Of a DNA stretch of 64,000 nt, positions 34,505 through 43,949 are shown one piece after another. A program made the translations under genes and the position numbers. A model generated the notes under the pieces. The model worked only from the letters and a program-made list of their open reading frames with translations, did no database searches and had not been told where the DNA came from. Source of the DNA: Candidatus Bathyarchaeota archaeon (GTDB lineage Archaea; Thermoproteota; Bathyarchaeia; TCS64); NCBI GenBank assembly GCA_030739585.1, contig JASLYX010000001.1, positions 124,001 through 188,000 of the forward strand, read 5' to 3'. Each line of letters begins with the position of its first letter. Position 1 is the first letter of the stretch.

Positions 34505-36283
34505 ATGAATTTGAGGCAGCCGATCGTTTGCATGCTGGGACATGTCGACACCGGGAAGACCAGCCTCCTGGACAAGATCAGGGGCTCTGCAGTCCAACTC
34601 AGGGAAGCGGGGGGGCTCACTCAGCAGATTGGTGCCAGCTTTTTCCCCACTGAGACCCTTATCGCGATCACCCGCCAGCAGATAAAGGACTTCGACGCCC
34701 AGGTGAAGATCCCCGGCCTCCTCGTTGTGGACACCCCTGGTCACGAAGCCTTCGCTAACCTTCGGCGGCGCGGGGGCTCTGTGGCCAATGTTGCAATTCT
34801 TGTTGTTGACGTGATGCACGGCTTCGAGAACCAAACTTATGAGAGCCTCGAGATCCTCAAGGCGCGGAAGACCCCGTTCATTATCGCCGCGAATAAGATC
34901 GACCGCATCGACGGCTGGAGGACCGAGGAGAACGCTCCTCTTCTCGTCTCTTACGACAAGCAGGTGCCCTTAGTCAAGGAGGACTTGGACAATCGTCTCT
35001 ACATGATCATGGGCACCTTAAGCAGGCAAGGGATGGCCTCTGAGCGCTTTGACAGGGTCCGAGACTTCACCCGGAACATTGCAATCGTCCCAGTAAGCGC
35101 AAAAACGGGAGAGGGGCTCGGAGAGCTCCTTGCAGTTCTCATCGGTCTTACCCAGCAATATATGGCTGACAAGCTTGTGGTCTCTGAGGGACCCGCCTTA
35201 GGCACCGTACTGGAGGTGAAAGAGGAGTTAGGCTTCGGTACTACCCTCAACGCTATCATCTATGACGGTATCCTCAAGGCTGAGGACACCATCGTCATCG
35301 GCGGAAAGGAGGGGCCTATTATTAGCAGCATTCGGGCGATTCTCCTACCCCAGCCACTGGATGAGATAAGGGACCCTAGGAAAAAATTTAACACAGTCAA
35401 TGAGGCCCCAGCAGCTGCGGGCGTCAAAATTGCCGCCCCCAATTTGGAGCAAGCTGTCCCCGGAGCCCCAATCGTGGCAGTGGGTGGCGAGAAGACCCTT
35501 GAGGATGCTATAAACGATGTATCATCGGAGCTCAAGAGACTGAAGGTGTCCACAGATAACCTCGGGATCATTTTAAAGACCGACACCTTGGGCAGCTTAG
35601 AGGCGCTGACAGAGAGCCTAAGGGCAAAGAATATTCCCATCAGGATCGCTGATATAGGTAACATCAGTCGCAGGGAGGTGAAAGAGGCCCTCTCGGTGAA
35701 GTATGAGGAACCCCTCTATGGAGTAGTTCTCGCGTTCAACGTCAAGCCCCTCCCCGATGCTGAGCAGGAGGCTCATTATCAGAAGGTCCCCATATTCACA
35801 GGAGACATAATCTACAACCTCATGGATGAGTACGTCTCTTGGATGGAAGCAGAAAAAGAGGCCAGGATCAGGAAGGAGTATGACACCCTGGTACAGCCCG
35901 GAAAGATCGAGGTTATGGACGGATTCATCTTCCGCAGGGCGAAACCCGCGATCTTTGGGGTTAAGGTGTTGAGAGGAAGCATCACGTCGAACACGCGAAT
36001 GGTCAACTTAGAAGGGGATAGGCTGGGGCTTCTTACTCAGATCCAAGATTCCGGAGATCCTGTCTCCACAGCTGAGGAGGGAAAGGAGGTCGCCGTATCG
36101 ATGCCCCGACCCATCGTCGGTAGACATATAAAAGAGCGCGATGTTCTCCTAGTGGAAGTTCCCGAAAAAGACGCGAAGCTGCTTAAGGACAAGTATGAGG
36201 AGCGGCTCACCGCAGGTGCCCTGGAGGCGCTCAGGGAGCTTATCGAGGTTAAACGCAAGAAGGACATGATCTGGGCCTTCTAG
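34505..36283 (+). CDS. infB: Translation initiation factor aIF5B
   Basis: GTPase that joins ribosomal subunits at initiation. Walker A is GHVDTGKTSLLDKIR (residues 12-26), switch II is DTPGHEAF, base recognition is NKIDRI. Beta-barrel domain II follows near 235, domain III near 340-440 (SLEALTESLRAKNIPIRIADIG) and domain IV at the C-terminus. The 592 residues match archaeal aIF5B, which lacks the long eukaryotic N-terminal extension. It is followed at once by the S6e gene, a common archaeal pairing. Confidence 0.96.
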   Translation: MNLRQPIVCMLGHVDTGKTSLLDKIRGSAVQLREAGGLTQQIGASFFPTETLIAITRQQIKDFDAQVKIPGLLVVDTPGHEAFANLRRRGGSVANVAILVVDVMHGFENQTYESLEILKARKTPFIIAANKIDRIDGWRTEENAPLLVSYDKQVPLVKEDLDNRLYMIMGTLSRQGMASERFDRVRDFTRNIAIVPVSAKTGEGLGELLAVLIGLTQQYMADKLVVSEGPALGTVLEVKEELGFGTTLNAIIYDGILKAEDTIVIGGKEGPIISSIRAILLPQPLDEIRDPRKKFNTVNEAPAAAGVKIAAPNLEQAVPGAPIVAVGGEKTLEDAINDVSSELKRLKVSTDNLGIILKTDTLGSLEALTESLRAKNIPIRIADIGNISRREVKEALSVKYEEPLYGVVLAFNVKPLPDAEQEAHYQKVPIFTGDIIYNLMDEYVSWMEAEKEARIRKEYDTLVQPGKIEVMDGFIFRRAKPAIFGVKVLRGSITSNTRMVNLEGDRLGLLTQIQDSGDPVSTAEEGKEVAVSMPRPIVGRHIKERDVLLVEVPEKDAKLLKDKYEERLTAGALEALRELIEVKRKKDMIWAF

Positions 36284-36292
36284 GTGAGAAAA

Positions 36293-36652
36293 ATGCCTGT
36301 ACTGATAATCGCTAACCCCGAGGCTGGGACAAACGAAAAGGTTGAACTAGAAGACGCGAGGATGCCCCCACTTGTGGGATTGAGGATAGGAGAGACAATT
36401 GATGGCACCATTGCGGATCTCACAGATTACATGCTTCAGCTCACAGGGGGCACCGACAAGGACGGGATACCAATGCGCCCGGACGTTCACGGAGGCGTCA
36501 AGGTCAGAGTCGTCCTGAGCGGCGGGGTTGGTTTTAAACCCAAGAATAAAGGGGAGAGGAAGAGGGTGGTTGTCCGGGGGAACACAGTGACCGCAGAGAC
36601 GACTTTCCTAAACTTCAAAATGGTCAAAAAGCCCCAGGTCCAGAAAAAGTAG
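36293..36652 (+). CDS. rps6e: Ribosomal protein S6e
   Basis: A 119-residue small-subunit protein: IANPEAGTNEKVELED, GLRIGETIDG, LTGGTDKDGIPMRPDVHGGVKVRVVLSGGVGFKP and GERKRVVVRGNTV are the S6e blocks. The ATG at 36293 gives the usual start; the GTG at 36284 right after the infB stop is in frame but is more likely part of the ribosome site GGTGA. Co-transcribed with infB. The frame continues open for more than 100 codons after the stop at 36650-36652, with no recognised homology. Confidence 0.95.
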   Translation: MPVLIIANPEAGTNEKVELEDARMPPLVGLRIGETIDGTIADLTDYMLQLTGGTDKDGIPMRPDVHGGVKVRVVLSGGVGFKPKNKGERKRVVVRGNTVTAETTFLNFKMVKKPQVQKK

Positions 36653-36983
36653 GCAAATTCCGGGCTAGAGGAGCCGACGGAAGAGGCTTTACATCCTAGG
36701 AAATTAAACGTCTTTTACATCTGGCTAAATTCCCCCGAGCACGACCGAGCGTTTGGTAGCTCGGTCAAGGTCATTCATGGGTGCCTTACGCTCGATTTCC
36801 CGGATAGGGATATTGAAGTAAATTGTACTCTCTCGATTTTACTCATAGATCAGATACTCCTAGGGAGAGGGGCGTCTGGACCAAACGTGTGCACTATAGA
36901 CCGTCTATATCTTGCAATGAAACCTTCTATCCCTTTTTTGAAATGCTATTTCTGGCTCTTTTTCTTTAAACGCTTCAACGTCT
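36653..36983. other. Spacer between S6e and the phosphoesterase gene, with hairpin
   Basis: GACCGAGC at 36743-36750 pairs perfectly with GCTCGGTC at 36759-36766 around an eight-base loop; this may be a terminator or a processed 3' end. The plus-strand frame in phase with S6e stays open from 36653 into the next gene and reads fairly protein-like (FYIWLNSPEHDRAFGSS), but has no start codon and no recognised family. The two flanking genes converge here. Confidence 0.35.
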
Positions 36984-38372
36984 TCAATAGGACAATAATG
37001 CTTTGCCTTCCATGTCCGCGGGAACCGGGATACCCATAACTTCCAGGAGAGTCGGGGCTACATCTATAATATTCATATCTACAACTTTGCCTTTATGATT
37101 CTCTCGGGGGTCATAATAGATAAAAAGCCCCATCTTGTCATGAACAGCGTCGTCAGGTCCCGTGTCGTTCTCAGGGAGATATAGATTAGGATGCCCCATG
37201 GTTCCAGCTGATCTCCAGTTAAGGTTGTCGAAGTAGACCATCAGATCTGGGGGGTCTCCACCGGTCTCGTTATAAATATCCTCAGGTTTTAGCACCCTCG
37301 TGTCCCATTTCTCGCCGTTGGGCCCTCTGATTTTCATGATCTTCTGGGCAATCTCATCACGCATAGCCTCATAGTCCTTGAAATCTATGACTCCCTGATC
37401 TTCCCTTTCCTTTAGGTTTAGGAATACCCGGGCATAATAGCCGCCCCACCCCCATGCGACCGTTTTCTGCCAGTCCACATCGGCATCGTTCAGCCTTACG
37501 ACCTTCTCAACCGGCCGCTTCAGTTTCAGCAAGCCTTGTTCCTCAAGCCATTTGTTGATGCAAAATGCGCCCTTCATCGCCTTCCCACCATGATCAGAGG
37601 CGACAAAGATTACCGTATCATCTTCCACGATCTCCAAGAGCTCACCCAGTTTTCTATCCAGGAGCTCGTAATAGTCTCCCACGACATTTTCGAACCCGCT
37701 CCCGGGTTCGTAGAGTTTATGTTCCTCGTCGAAGTACTTCCAGAAGGCATGGTGGATCCGGTCTAGGCCGATTTCCACAAACATGAAAAAGTTCCAGTCC
37801 TTCGTTGTAGCAAGGTGCTTAATCGCCTCGAAGTGATTCTCAGTCATCTGATTGATCTCTCTAATGAGGCCTCTTTTGTCCTCGATACGGAACTCTACGT
37901 CTACAGCGTAGTCTCTGACTACACCTTTGATCTCCTCGCCGAGTTCAGGCGGATAGGTGAAATCCCTGCTCGTATCTGGGGTGATGAAGCCTCCGACCAA
38001 CCAACCGTTAATTGGATATGGTGGGTAACTGGGAGGAATGCCAACCAAACAGGACTTTCCGCCAGCTTCGGAGACATAATCCCAGATCCTCTTGACTTGC
38101 ACCCTCCGAGAGGACGCTATCCAAATGTCATTATATGAGTTGTTCAGCCTGTGCCGGAATCCATAAAGCCCTAGAGAACCCGGCGACCTACTGGAGGCCA
38201 TCACAGTCCAGGCGGGTATAGTGATCGGCGGGTCGCTGCTCTCAAGTTTACCATAGATCCCCCTCTCCATGAGCCTGCGAAAGTTGGGGAGTCTATCGAT
38301 GAACCTCTCGAAAAGAAGCAAAGGAGCCGCGCAGTCAAGCCCGACAATGATTGCCTTCCGCATATTCATCAT
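36984..38372 (-). CDS. Alkaline-phosphatase-superfamily phosphodiesterase/phosphohydrolase
   Basis: The 462-residue protein follows the type I phosphodiesterase/nucleotide pyrophosphatase fold: VGLDCAAP with the first metal aspartate, the nucleophile threonine region SDPPITIPAWTVM, MFVEIGLDRIHHAFW, and the second metal site VASDHGGKAMKG. C-terminal blocks include GTMGHPN and NIIDVAPTLLEVMGIP. It probably hydrolyses a phosphate diester or a mixed anhydride. Its start overlaps the end of the ATP sulfurylase gene by four bases, suggesting a linked role, for example on APS or a sulfated nucleotide; that is inference. Confidence 0.85.
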   Translation of the reverse strand: MMNMRKAIIVGLDCAAPLLLFERFIDRLPNFRRLMERGIYGKLESSDPPITIPAWTVMASSRSPGSLGLYGFRHRLNNSYNDIWIASSRRVQVKRIWDYVSEAGGKSCLVGIPPSYPPYPINGWLVGGFITPDTSRDFTYPPELGEEIKGVVRDYAVDVEFRIEDKRGLIREINQMTENHFEAIKHLATTKDWNFFMFVEIGLDRIHHAFWKYFDEEHKLYEPGSGFENVVGDYYELLDRKLGELLEIVEDDTVIFVASDHGGKAMKGAFCINKWLEEQGLLKLKRPVEKVVRLNDADVDWQKTVAWGWGGYYARVFLNLKEREDQGVIDFKDYEAMRDEIAQKIMKIRGPNGEKWDTRVLKPEDIYNETGGDPPDLMVYFDNLNWRSAGTMGHPNLYLPENDTGPDDAVHDKMGLFIYYDPRENHKGKVVDMNIIDVAPTLLEVMGIPVPADMEGKALLSY

Positions 38373-39532
38373 CTCACGAACGGCTCAGGATGCTTTAATA
38401 TGGCATCCACTACCTCGGGGCGCATCATCTCATTAGATGGTCTCTTCCCGCTCTTCAAGAGAGCCCGCATCTTGGTTCCGCTGAAGTTTACATGGTGTTC
38501 ATCACCATGTGGACAGACTTTATCGTTCTCTACTCCCCCACATTTATTACAGTAAAAGAAGCTCCGGAAGAACATGGGGGCGATCCCCAGATCAGGGTAC
38601 TCCTGGAACTTATCCTGGGCCTCATACGGGCCGTAATAGTTCCCGACTCCAGCATGGTCCCGTCCCACCACGAAGACGGTGCAACCGTAATTCTTCCTTA
38701 CGATAGCGTGGAATATCGCCTCCCTAGGCCCCGCATACCTCATCTCCATCTCTAAGGTGACCATGACTGCTGAGTTCCTCAGATAATAGTTCTTTATGAG
38801 AGCCTCGTAAGAGTCGATGATCACTTCATCCTTAAAGTCTCCTGCTTTCTTTTTGCCAATCAAAGGGTTGATGAAAAGCCCATCCACGAAGGCAAGAGAT
38901 GTTTTCTGAATATACTCATGGCCTATATGAGGGGCATTCCGTGTCTGGAAGCCAGCGACGTTCTTCCATCCCATCTCGTTGAAGAGGAAACGGGTCTCCT
39001 TGGGCTTTAACCGGTACCTCGGGAACTTTCCCGGGGAGTCCTCAAAAAGCTCGATATTCCCTCCTAGAAGCACTTCACCCATTTCCATTGTACGCGCAAC
39101 CCCTGGATGGGCAGCCTCAACCGTGTTGAAAATTTCCTTCGCGTGAACTCGCTTATTGAGCGTGTATTTATCCTCCACGTGCAGAATAGAAAACGGCTCC
39201 CCGGATTGGGAAAGCATCACGTCATCTCCTTCACTTATCTCCGCTGCTACTTTCTCTGATATGTCTAGAACGATTGGGAAGGTCCATGGGACGCCATTTT
39301 CTAGTCGCCCGTTGGCAACTACAGACGCGTAGTCATTCGCCATCAGGGGGCCCTCTAACGGGCTGAAAAGTCCATATGATATGCTCTCATAATCTTTTCT
39401 AATCTCTGGCGAGACAGATACCTCGAAAAGTTCGGTAGCCTCTTCCCGGTGCCTCGCTTGGTCTTTCTCTGGAACGAGTCTGTTTATGAGCCTGCCGCCA
39501 TGGGGAGGGAGCATATGATGATCCTCACTCAA
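38369..39532 (-). CDS. sat: Sulfate adenylyltransferase (ATP sulfurylase)
   Basis: Forms adenosine 5'-phosphosulfate from ATP and sulfate. GFQTRNAPHIGHEY is the nucleotide motif QTRNxxHxxHE and VGRDHAGVGNYYG the second active-site motif. A C-terminal CNKCGG...CPHG cluster probably binds zinc, as in dissimilatory and archaeal enzymes. The 387 residues lack an APS kinase domain. No APS or PAPS reductase is in the window. It overlaps the RHH gene by eight bases and the phosphoesterase by four. Confidence 0.94.
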   Translation of the reverse strand: MSEDHHMLPPHGGRLINRLVPEKDQARHREEATELFEVSVSPEIRKDYESISYGLFSPLEGPLMANDYASVVANGRLENGVPWTFPIVLDISEKVAAEISEGDDVMLSQSGEPFSILHVEDKYTLNKRVHAKEIFNTVEAAHPGVARTMEMGEVLLGGNIELFEDSPGKFPRYRLKPKETRFLFNEMGWKNVAGFQTRNAPHIGHEYIQKTSLAFVDGLFINPLIGKKKAGDFKDEVIIDSYEALIKNYYLRNSAVMVTLEMEMRYAGPREAIFHAIVRKNYGCTVFVVGRDHAGVGNYYGPYEAQDKFQEYPDLGIAPMFFRSFFYCNKCGGVENDKVCPHGDEHHVNFSGTKMRALLKSGKRPSNEMMRPEVVDAILKHPEPFVR

Positions 39533-39731
39533 TGTATCCTAGTCGGCGGAGGCGTTCCCTGATGAGATCCTCCTCCTCTTTGGTGTATACTGGTTCAGCC
39601 GGGAACTCTTTCTCGAGCATGCTCACGATATACTCCTCAACTGAGGCAAAGCTCGTACCCGAGATTTTTTCCTTGACCTTCTTGTAGAGCTCATAAGGAA
39701 TACTAATAAGGAAATCCGTTTCGTTGACCAT
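39525..39731 (-). CDS. Small ribbon-helix-helix-like protein heading the sat operon
   Basis: A 68-residue protein: ETDFLISIPYELYKKVKEKISGTSFASVEEYIVSMLEKEF resembles the beta strand and two helices of CopG/RHH DNA-binding proteins, followed by a charged tail (KEEEDLIRERLRRLGYIE). It is the first gene of a three-gene overlapping operon with sat and the phosphoesterase, and similar small proteins often precede archaeal sat genes. Function as a regulator is inferred. Confidence 0.6.
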   Translation of the reverse strand: MVNETDFLISIPYELYKKVKEKISGTSFASVEEYIVSMLEKEFPAEPVYTKEEEDLIRERLRRLGYIE

Positions 39732-40285
39732 TTATCACACCTGAGTCAGAACCGTTCATGGACGCCACTATAAAACTGTTTATACCCAATGAGAAGCATT
39801 TTGCTTTGTGGATTGTCCATAAATTTAATTTCACATTTATATTAATAGTGCATATACACTCACCAACTGGAGAAAAAAGACGAACGCCCTACCAGAATCG
39901 GAGAACACATCCTTAAACTAAACTTCGTAGAGCACGCGTCAGAAATTTTTAAGGATATCATTAAAAAAACATATCCCTCTCAGCTTCCCCCCCATTAAAG
40001 ATCGAGAAGGACACGTGAGACACAGTCTAACACCTGAAGGAACTAGAAAAGATCTTCACTACAAGCATCCTATAAATTCAGTAACTTTCCGGTACCAAAC
40101 AAACCCTGGAATAAACTAGAAAACACCTCAAAACCCCTAATTACCCCTCAAACAAAACAAAAACCCATTTCCCCCTAAAGGACAGGGTATTGACGCACTC
40201 AATTATGACCTATCGATTGGTCATCTTTCTCAAAGGGAACATTTAGCTGAACCCATGCCCATCACTCCAAACAAGGATACAATAG
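39732..40285. other. Long AT-rich intergenic region, no gene supported
   Basis: 554 bases between the divergent sat operon and galK. Several TATA-like runs occur (ACTATAAAACTG near 39768, CTATAAATTC near 40069). The right half of the plus strand is unusually poor in G and rich in A and C. No coding frame or RNA fold is convincing. Confidence 0.35.
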
Positions 40286-41422
40286 ATGGTCCACACCACA
40301 GAAGCCCAGATGAAAGCACTTTTCGATACCATCTACCCGAACAGAGGCAGAGACCTCCTCATCTGCAGCGCCCCGGGAAGGGTTAATCTCATTGGGGAGC
40401 ACACGGACTACAACGAAGGCTATGTTCTCCCTGTACCCTTAGACCTTAGAGTCTACGCAGCAGGGAGACCGAATTGGAGTAACTTTATCAACATTTACGC
40501 TGCAGACTATCACCAGAAGACATCCTACTCCTTGGACGATATCCAGTACGACCAACTGCACCCCTGGACAAACTACCTCAAAGGGACCACTCAGGCACTA
40601 CTGGACCAAGGCCAACACCTCTCCGGATGCGATATACTCCTCAAAGGAGACCTCCCACAAGAAGCGGGGCTTAGCTCATCCGCCGCCGTCGAGATATCCA
40701 CCGCTAGACTCCTCAAAGACCTCAACGGGCTCCATATTACCCCCCTTGAGATCGCATATATAGGCAAGAAGGCCGAAAACGAATTTGTCGGAGTCCAATG
40801 CGGCGTCATGGATCAATTCGTTGCCTCCTTGGGACGAGAGAACCATGCCCTCTTCTTAGACTGTAGGACTAACTACTATGAGAACATCCCTCTTTCCCTA
40901 GACCACTCCCTCGTGATTGTGAACACCATGATCAAACGAAAACTCGCTACCTCGGTTTACAATGAGAGGAGGAAGCAATGCCGGGAAGGCGTGAGACTGG
41001 TCAGACAGAGTATCCCGGAAATCAAGGCCCTCAGGGACTTATCTATCAACCAACTCCACGAGTTAGACGGACTCCCCGAACCAATCTGGAGCCGATGTTA
41101 TCATGTCGTTACCGAGAACCAGAGAGTCCTCCAATCCACCAGAGCCCTCCAAAGGGGGGACTTGAAGCATCTCGGAACCCTTATGAACGCATCCCACGAA
41201 AGCCTGAGAGACCACTACCAGGTAAGCAGCCCTGAACTCGACACTCTCGTCGAGGCCGCCCGAAATACCCCCGGTATAAAAGGAGCCCGCATGACAGGCG
41301 CTGGATTCGGAGGATGTACGGTCAACCTCGTCGATAAAAAGGAAATCTCCTGTTTTATAAAAATCATCGTTAAACACTACCAAAATGCCACAGGCATCCA
41401 AGCAGACACCTACATCGTTTAA
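40286..41422 (+). CDS. galK: Galactokinase
   Basis: A GHMP kinase phosphorylating galactose at C1. The galactokinase signature GRVNLIGEHTDYNEGYVLP is at about residues 31-49, the ATP loop LPQEAGLSSSAAVE at about 125-138, and the C-terminal GARMTGAGFGGCTVNLV at about 330-346. The 378 residues match the family. It is alone; no other Leloir-pathway gene is in the window. The plus strand in this gene is C-rich and G-poor compared with genes right of 42.6 kb on the same strand. Confidence 0.95.
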   Translation: MVHTTEAQMKALFDTIYPNRGRDLLICSAPGRVNLIGEHTDYNEGYVLPVPLDLRVYAAGRPNWSNFINIYAADYHQKTSYSLDDIQYDQLHPWTNYLKGTTQALLDQGQHLSGCDILLKGDLPQEAGLSSSAAVEISTARLLKDLNGLHITPLEIAYIGKKAENEFVGVQCGVMDQFVASLGRENHALFLDCRTNYYENIPLSLDHSLVIVNTMIKRKLATSVYNERRKQCREGVRLVRQSIPEIKALRDLSINQLHELDGLPEPIWSRCYHVVTENQRVLQSTRALQRGDLKHLGTLMNASHESLRDHYQVSSPELDTLVEAARNTPGIKGARMTGAGFGGCTVNLVDKKEISCFIKIIVKHYQNATGIQADTYIV

Positions 41423-41791
41423 CCCCTTCAATAATCCACCCTAAAAAGTAAAAACAGGCCCAGCTAGTAGCGTTATCCCCATGAACAAATCAGAGACCAC
41501 TTACCTAATTCATAGGGCGAGATGCCCGGTCGCCGTTCCGATCCTAGATATATCAGATTAGCTTATGTGAATAATACTGTTGAAGATAAAGATCCTTCTC
41601 CAAGCGTTATTTCATTGTATTCTCATTCTGCCTATAATGTCCGCAAATAATTGTGTAAATATTTTATATTCCATTTTATCATTAATATGTCTCAAATATT
41701 TGTAATGATCTTAATTTTTCTTATTAATTTCATAATTGTTAAATAATCCAGCGGATAAATTATCCTTTGCCAGTCGTCACGGAGGATTTAT
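41423..41791. other. Strongly AT-rich spacer at a GC-skew change
   Basis: The last 220 bases (about 41570-41790) are extremely rich in A and T with runs such as AATATTTTATATTCC and TTAATTTTTCTTATTAA. No coding frame fits. Genes left of it are C-rich and genes right of it G-rich on the same strand. It could be an unwinding element, or simply a promoter region; no repeated origin-recognition boxes were found. Confidence 0.4.
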
Positions 41792-42589
41792 ATGACTATC
41801 GTCATTTGTCTCGTTGGGACGCATTTCCGTCGTCCCTTTAATGGTATACGATTTTGGAGTAAACGGCAGGGGATAACGCGACTATATCTACTTTTCAGCA
41901 ATACTCAATCTGAGGATCAGACTGCCATTTTTTCTTACATGTCTCGGAGCAACGCTGAGAGCCTAAAAGAGAGGCTCGAAATCATGGATCCCATAATGGT
42001 GGGGTACGACCCCATGGATCATAGAGACGCGTTCCGAACTCTTTACGGTATTTTTTCTCAGGCTAGATCCGATGGAGAAGAGGTACTTATAGACATCACC
42101 TCTACAACCAACCTCACACAGGGTGTCGCTTTAACTATTACTTTGATGTTCCGAAATGCCCGTGTATATACCGTTCCGTCTAAACAGCCAGCTTGGTATA
42201 TTAACGGTCGTATTGGAGACGACCGATTCGAGAATTGGTTTAAAACCGCCCGGAATCAGCCCAGCATGGATCCAATGGAGATCAGTCTACCCGGTTACCG
42301 GCTTGAGCCAAATACAAAACATGAGGAGAAAGAGTGGGAGGTTGAGAAGAAAATCCTGAAGCTACTTTACAGCCATGGTGGTGAGGCAAGATCAATCAGT
42401 AACATCATCAGGTGGTCGGGATATAAAGCCGCGAGTTCGACTCTGCGGAACAGGTATAGTCGGATTATAAACCGGTTGGAAATGAGGGGCTTGGTGGATG
42501 CTGATAAGGGATCCAAGATGAAAGTCATTAGTCTAACGGAGTTTGGGGATATCTTTGCCGAGGCTCTTTCGGACGTTGTCAATGAATGA
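41792..42589 (+). CDS. CARF-like/winged-helix regulator (HFX_2341/Csa3-like)
   Basis: The 265-residue protein has an N-terminal Rossmann-like half (VICLVGTHFRRPFNGI, then VLIDITSTTNLTQGVALTIT, which resembles the D-x-T-x-G-T ligand loop of CARF domains) and a C-terminal winged helix (about 180-255: VEKKILKLLYSHGGEARSISNIIRWSGYKAASSTLRNRYSRIINRLEMRGLVD). This order is that of Csa3-like and HFX_2341-like archaeal regulators, some of which bind cyclic oligoadenylates. No CRISPR genes are in the window. The ATG at 41792 is nine bases from a GGAGG. Confidence 0.7.
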   Translation: MTIVICLVGTHFRRPFNGIRFWSKRQGITRLYLLFSNTQSEDQTAIFSYMSRSNAESLKERLEIMDPIMVGYDPMDHRDAFRTLYGIFSQARSDGEEVLIDITSTTNLTQGVALTITLMFRNARVYTVPSKQPAWYINGRIGDDRFENWFKTARNQPSMDPMEISLPGYRLEPNTKHEEKEWEVEKKILKLLYSHGGEARSISNIIRWSGYKAASSTLRNRYSRIINRLEMRGLVDADKGSKMKVISLTEFGDIFAEALSDVVNE

Positions 42590-42833
42590 TTCTTCGCTTT
42601 TTCCCTAATAGATTTAGGTATGAACGTTTAGGTATCCTTCATTTTTCTTTTTTTTATGACGAACATCATGGACATACAATATTTTGTATAATATCTGATT
42701 ATCAGCCTCTTTGAGTCTTTTTCAATGCTCTTGATCTCTTTTTGTTTTCATTGCGTGATGTGTTTTATGGGGTGCCTCTTTACTCCGCAGCATGATTTAT
42801 ACTAGCGTGTTCCTCTTTGGATGTGGATTCGTA

Positions 42834-43817
42834 ATGGGTGTCGTTCCTACTTGGAAGTTGGAGAGATCGGTTGTCGTTAGGGCTGAGGAGGCTACTGATC
42901 CCTCTCTAGGAACTAATCCAATGGGGCGGCCCTTGGAGGAGTATGTCAAGTATGGGATTATCGTGATAGATAAGCAGTCTGGACCTACAAGCCACGAGAT
43001 CGTGGCTTGGGTGAAGCGGCTGCTGGAGTTGGATAGGGCGGGGCATGGTGGGACCTTGGATCCTAAAGTGACGGGTGTTCTGCCGATTGGTCTCCAAGAG
43101 TCGACGAAGGTGGTTCAGGCGCTTCTGGAGTCTGGGAAGGAGTATGTGTGCATGATGCGGACTCATACTGATGTCAATGAGTCAAGGGTCATGGGTGCTC
43201 TCGGGCAGTTCGTGGGCGAGGTTTTTCAGAGACCTCCTGTGAGGTCATCGGTGAGGCGTAGGCTCCGGACCCGGATGGTTTATGGGATTGATTATCATGA
43301 GGGGAGCGGAAGGAACTGGCTTTTCCGGGTTGCTTGCCAAAGCGGGACATATATTCGAAAATTATGTTATGATGTTGGGGAGATCCTGGGGTGTGGTGCT
43401 CACATGCAGGAGTTGCGACGTACTAGGAGCGGACCTTTCACTGAGGAGGATCTTATGTCGATGTATGATCTATCAGAGGCTCTAGACCTCTTGAGGGAGG
43501 GGGATGATGGGGCCATGTTGAGGCAGGTGATCCGTCCCCTTGAGGATGCATTAGGATTGTTACCTAAGATCTGGGTGAGGGACTCTGCTGTGGAGGCTCT
43601 TTGTAATGGCGCCGCTTTGGCTATGCCCGGGGTGCTCCGTTTAAGCTCAGGAATTGAGCCGGGTTCAATGGTGGCCGTGATGACGCAAAAAGACGAAGCT
43701 GTAGCTCTCATGGTAGCCGAAGTGACGACGGAGAATATTACTGGCTCAGAAAAGGGGATCACTGCTAGGCCTCTCAGGGTGATCATGCGGAGGGGCGTTT
43801 ATCCCCGCATGTGGTAA
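42834..43817 (+). CDS. cbf5: H/ACA pseudouridine synthase Cbf5
   Basis: Catalytic subunit of the archaeal H/ACA ribonucleoprotein, also able to make psi55 in tRNA. The TruB domain has YVKYGIIVIDKQSGPTSHEIVAWVK and the catalytic aspartate in GHGGTLDPKVTGVLP; the PUA domain occupies the last ~80 residues. The ATG at 42834 gives the usual family N-terminus; the frame is open to 42792. The coding strand is strikingly G-rich. Confidence 0.94.
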   Translation: MGVVPTWKLERSVVVRAEEATDPSLGTNPMGRPLEEYVKYGIIVIDKQSGPTSHEIVAWVKRLLELDRAGHGGTLDPKVTGVLPIGLQESTKVVQALLESGKEYVCMMRTHTDVNESRVMGALGQFVGEVFQRPPVRSSVRRRLRTRMVYGIDYHEGSGRNWLFRVACQSGTYIRKLCYDVGEILGCGAHMQELRRTRSGPFTEEDLMSMYDLSEALDLLREGDDGAMLRQVIRPLEDALGLLPKIWVRDSAVEALCNGAALAMPGVLRLSSGIEPGSMVAVMTQKDEAVALMVAEVTTENITGSEKGITARPLRVIMRRGVYPRMW

Positions 43818-43949
43818 TTAGGTTTAACTCGCTACGTTGGTTCATATTCCAGCCTGGAAGAGTTTCTTTTTTCCTTACACGTCCTGAATCTCTCTTTTCC
43901 GGTGGTGTGTTTATAGGTTTGGGTGCGTATTTGTTTGTGTGCCCTGGGG

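Noticed and set aside
36653-36983. Frame continuing past the S6e stop
   Set aside because: Open for over 100 codons but with no start codon and no recognised similarity; kept only as a note.
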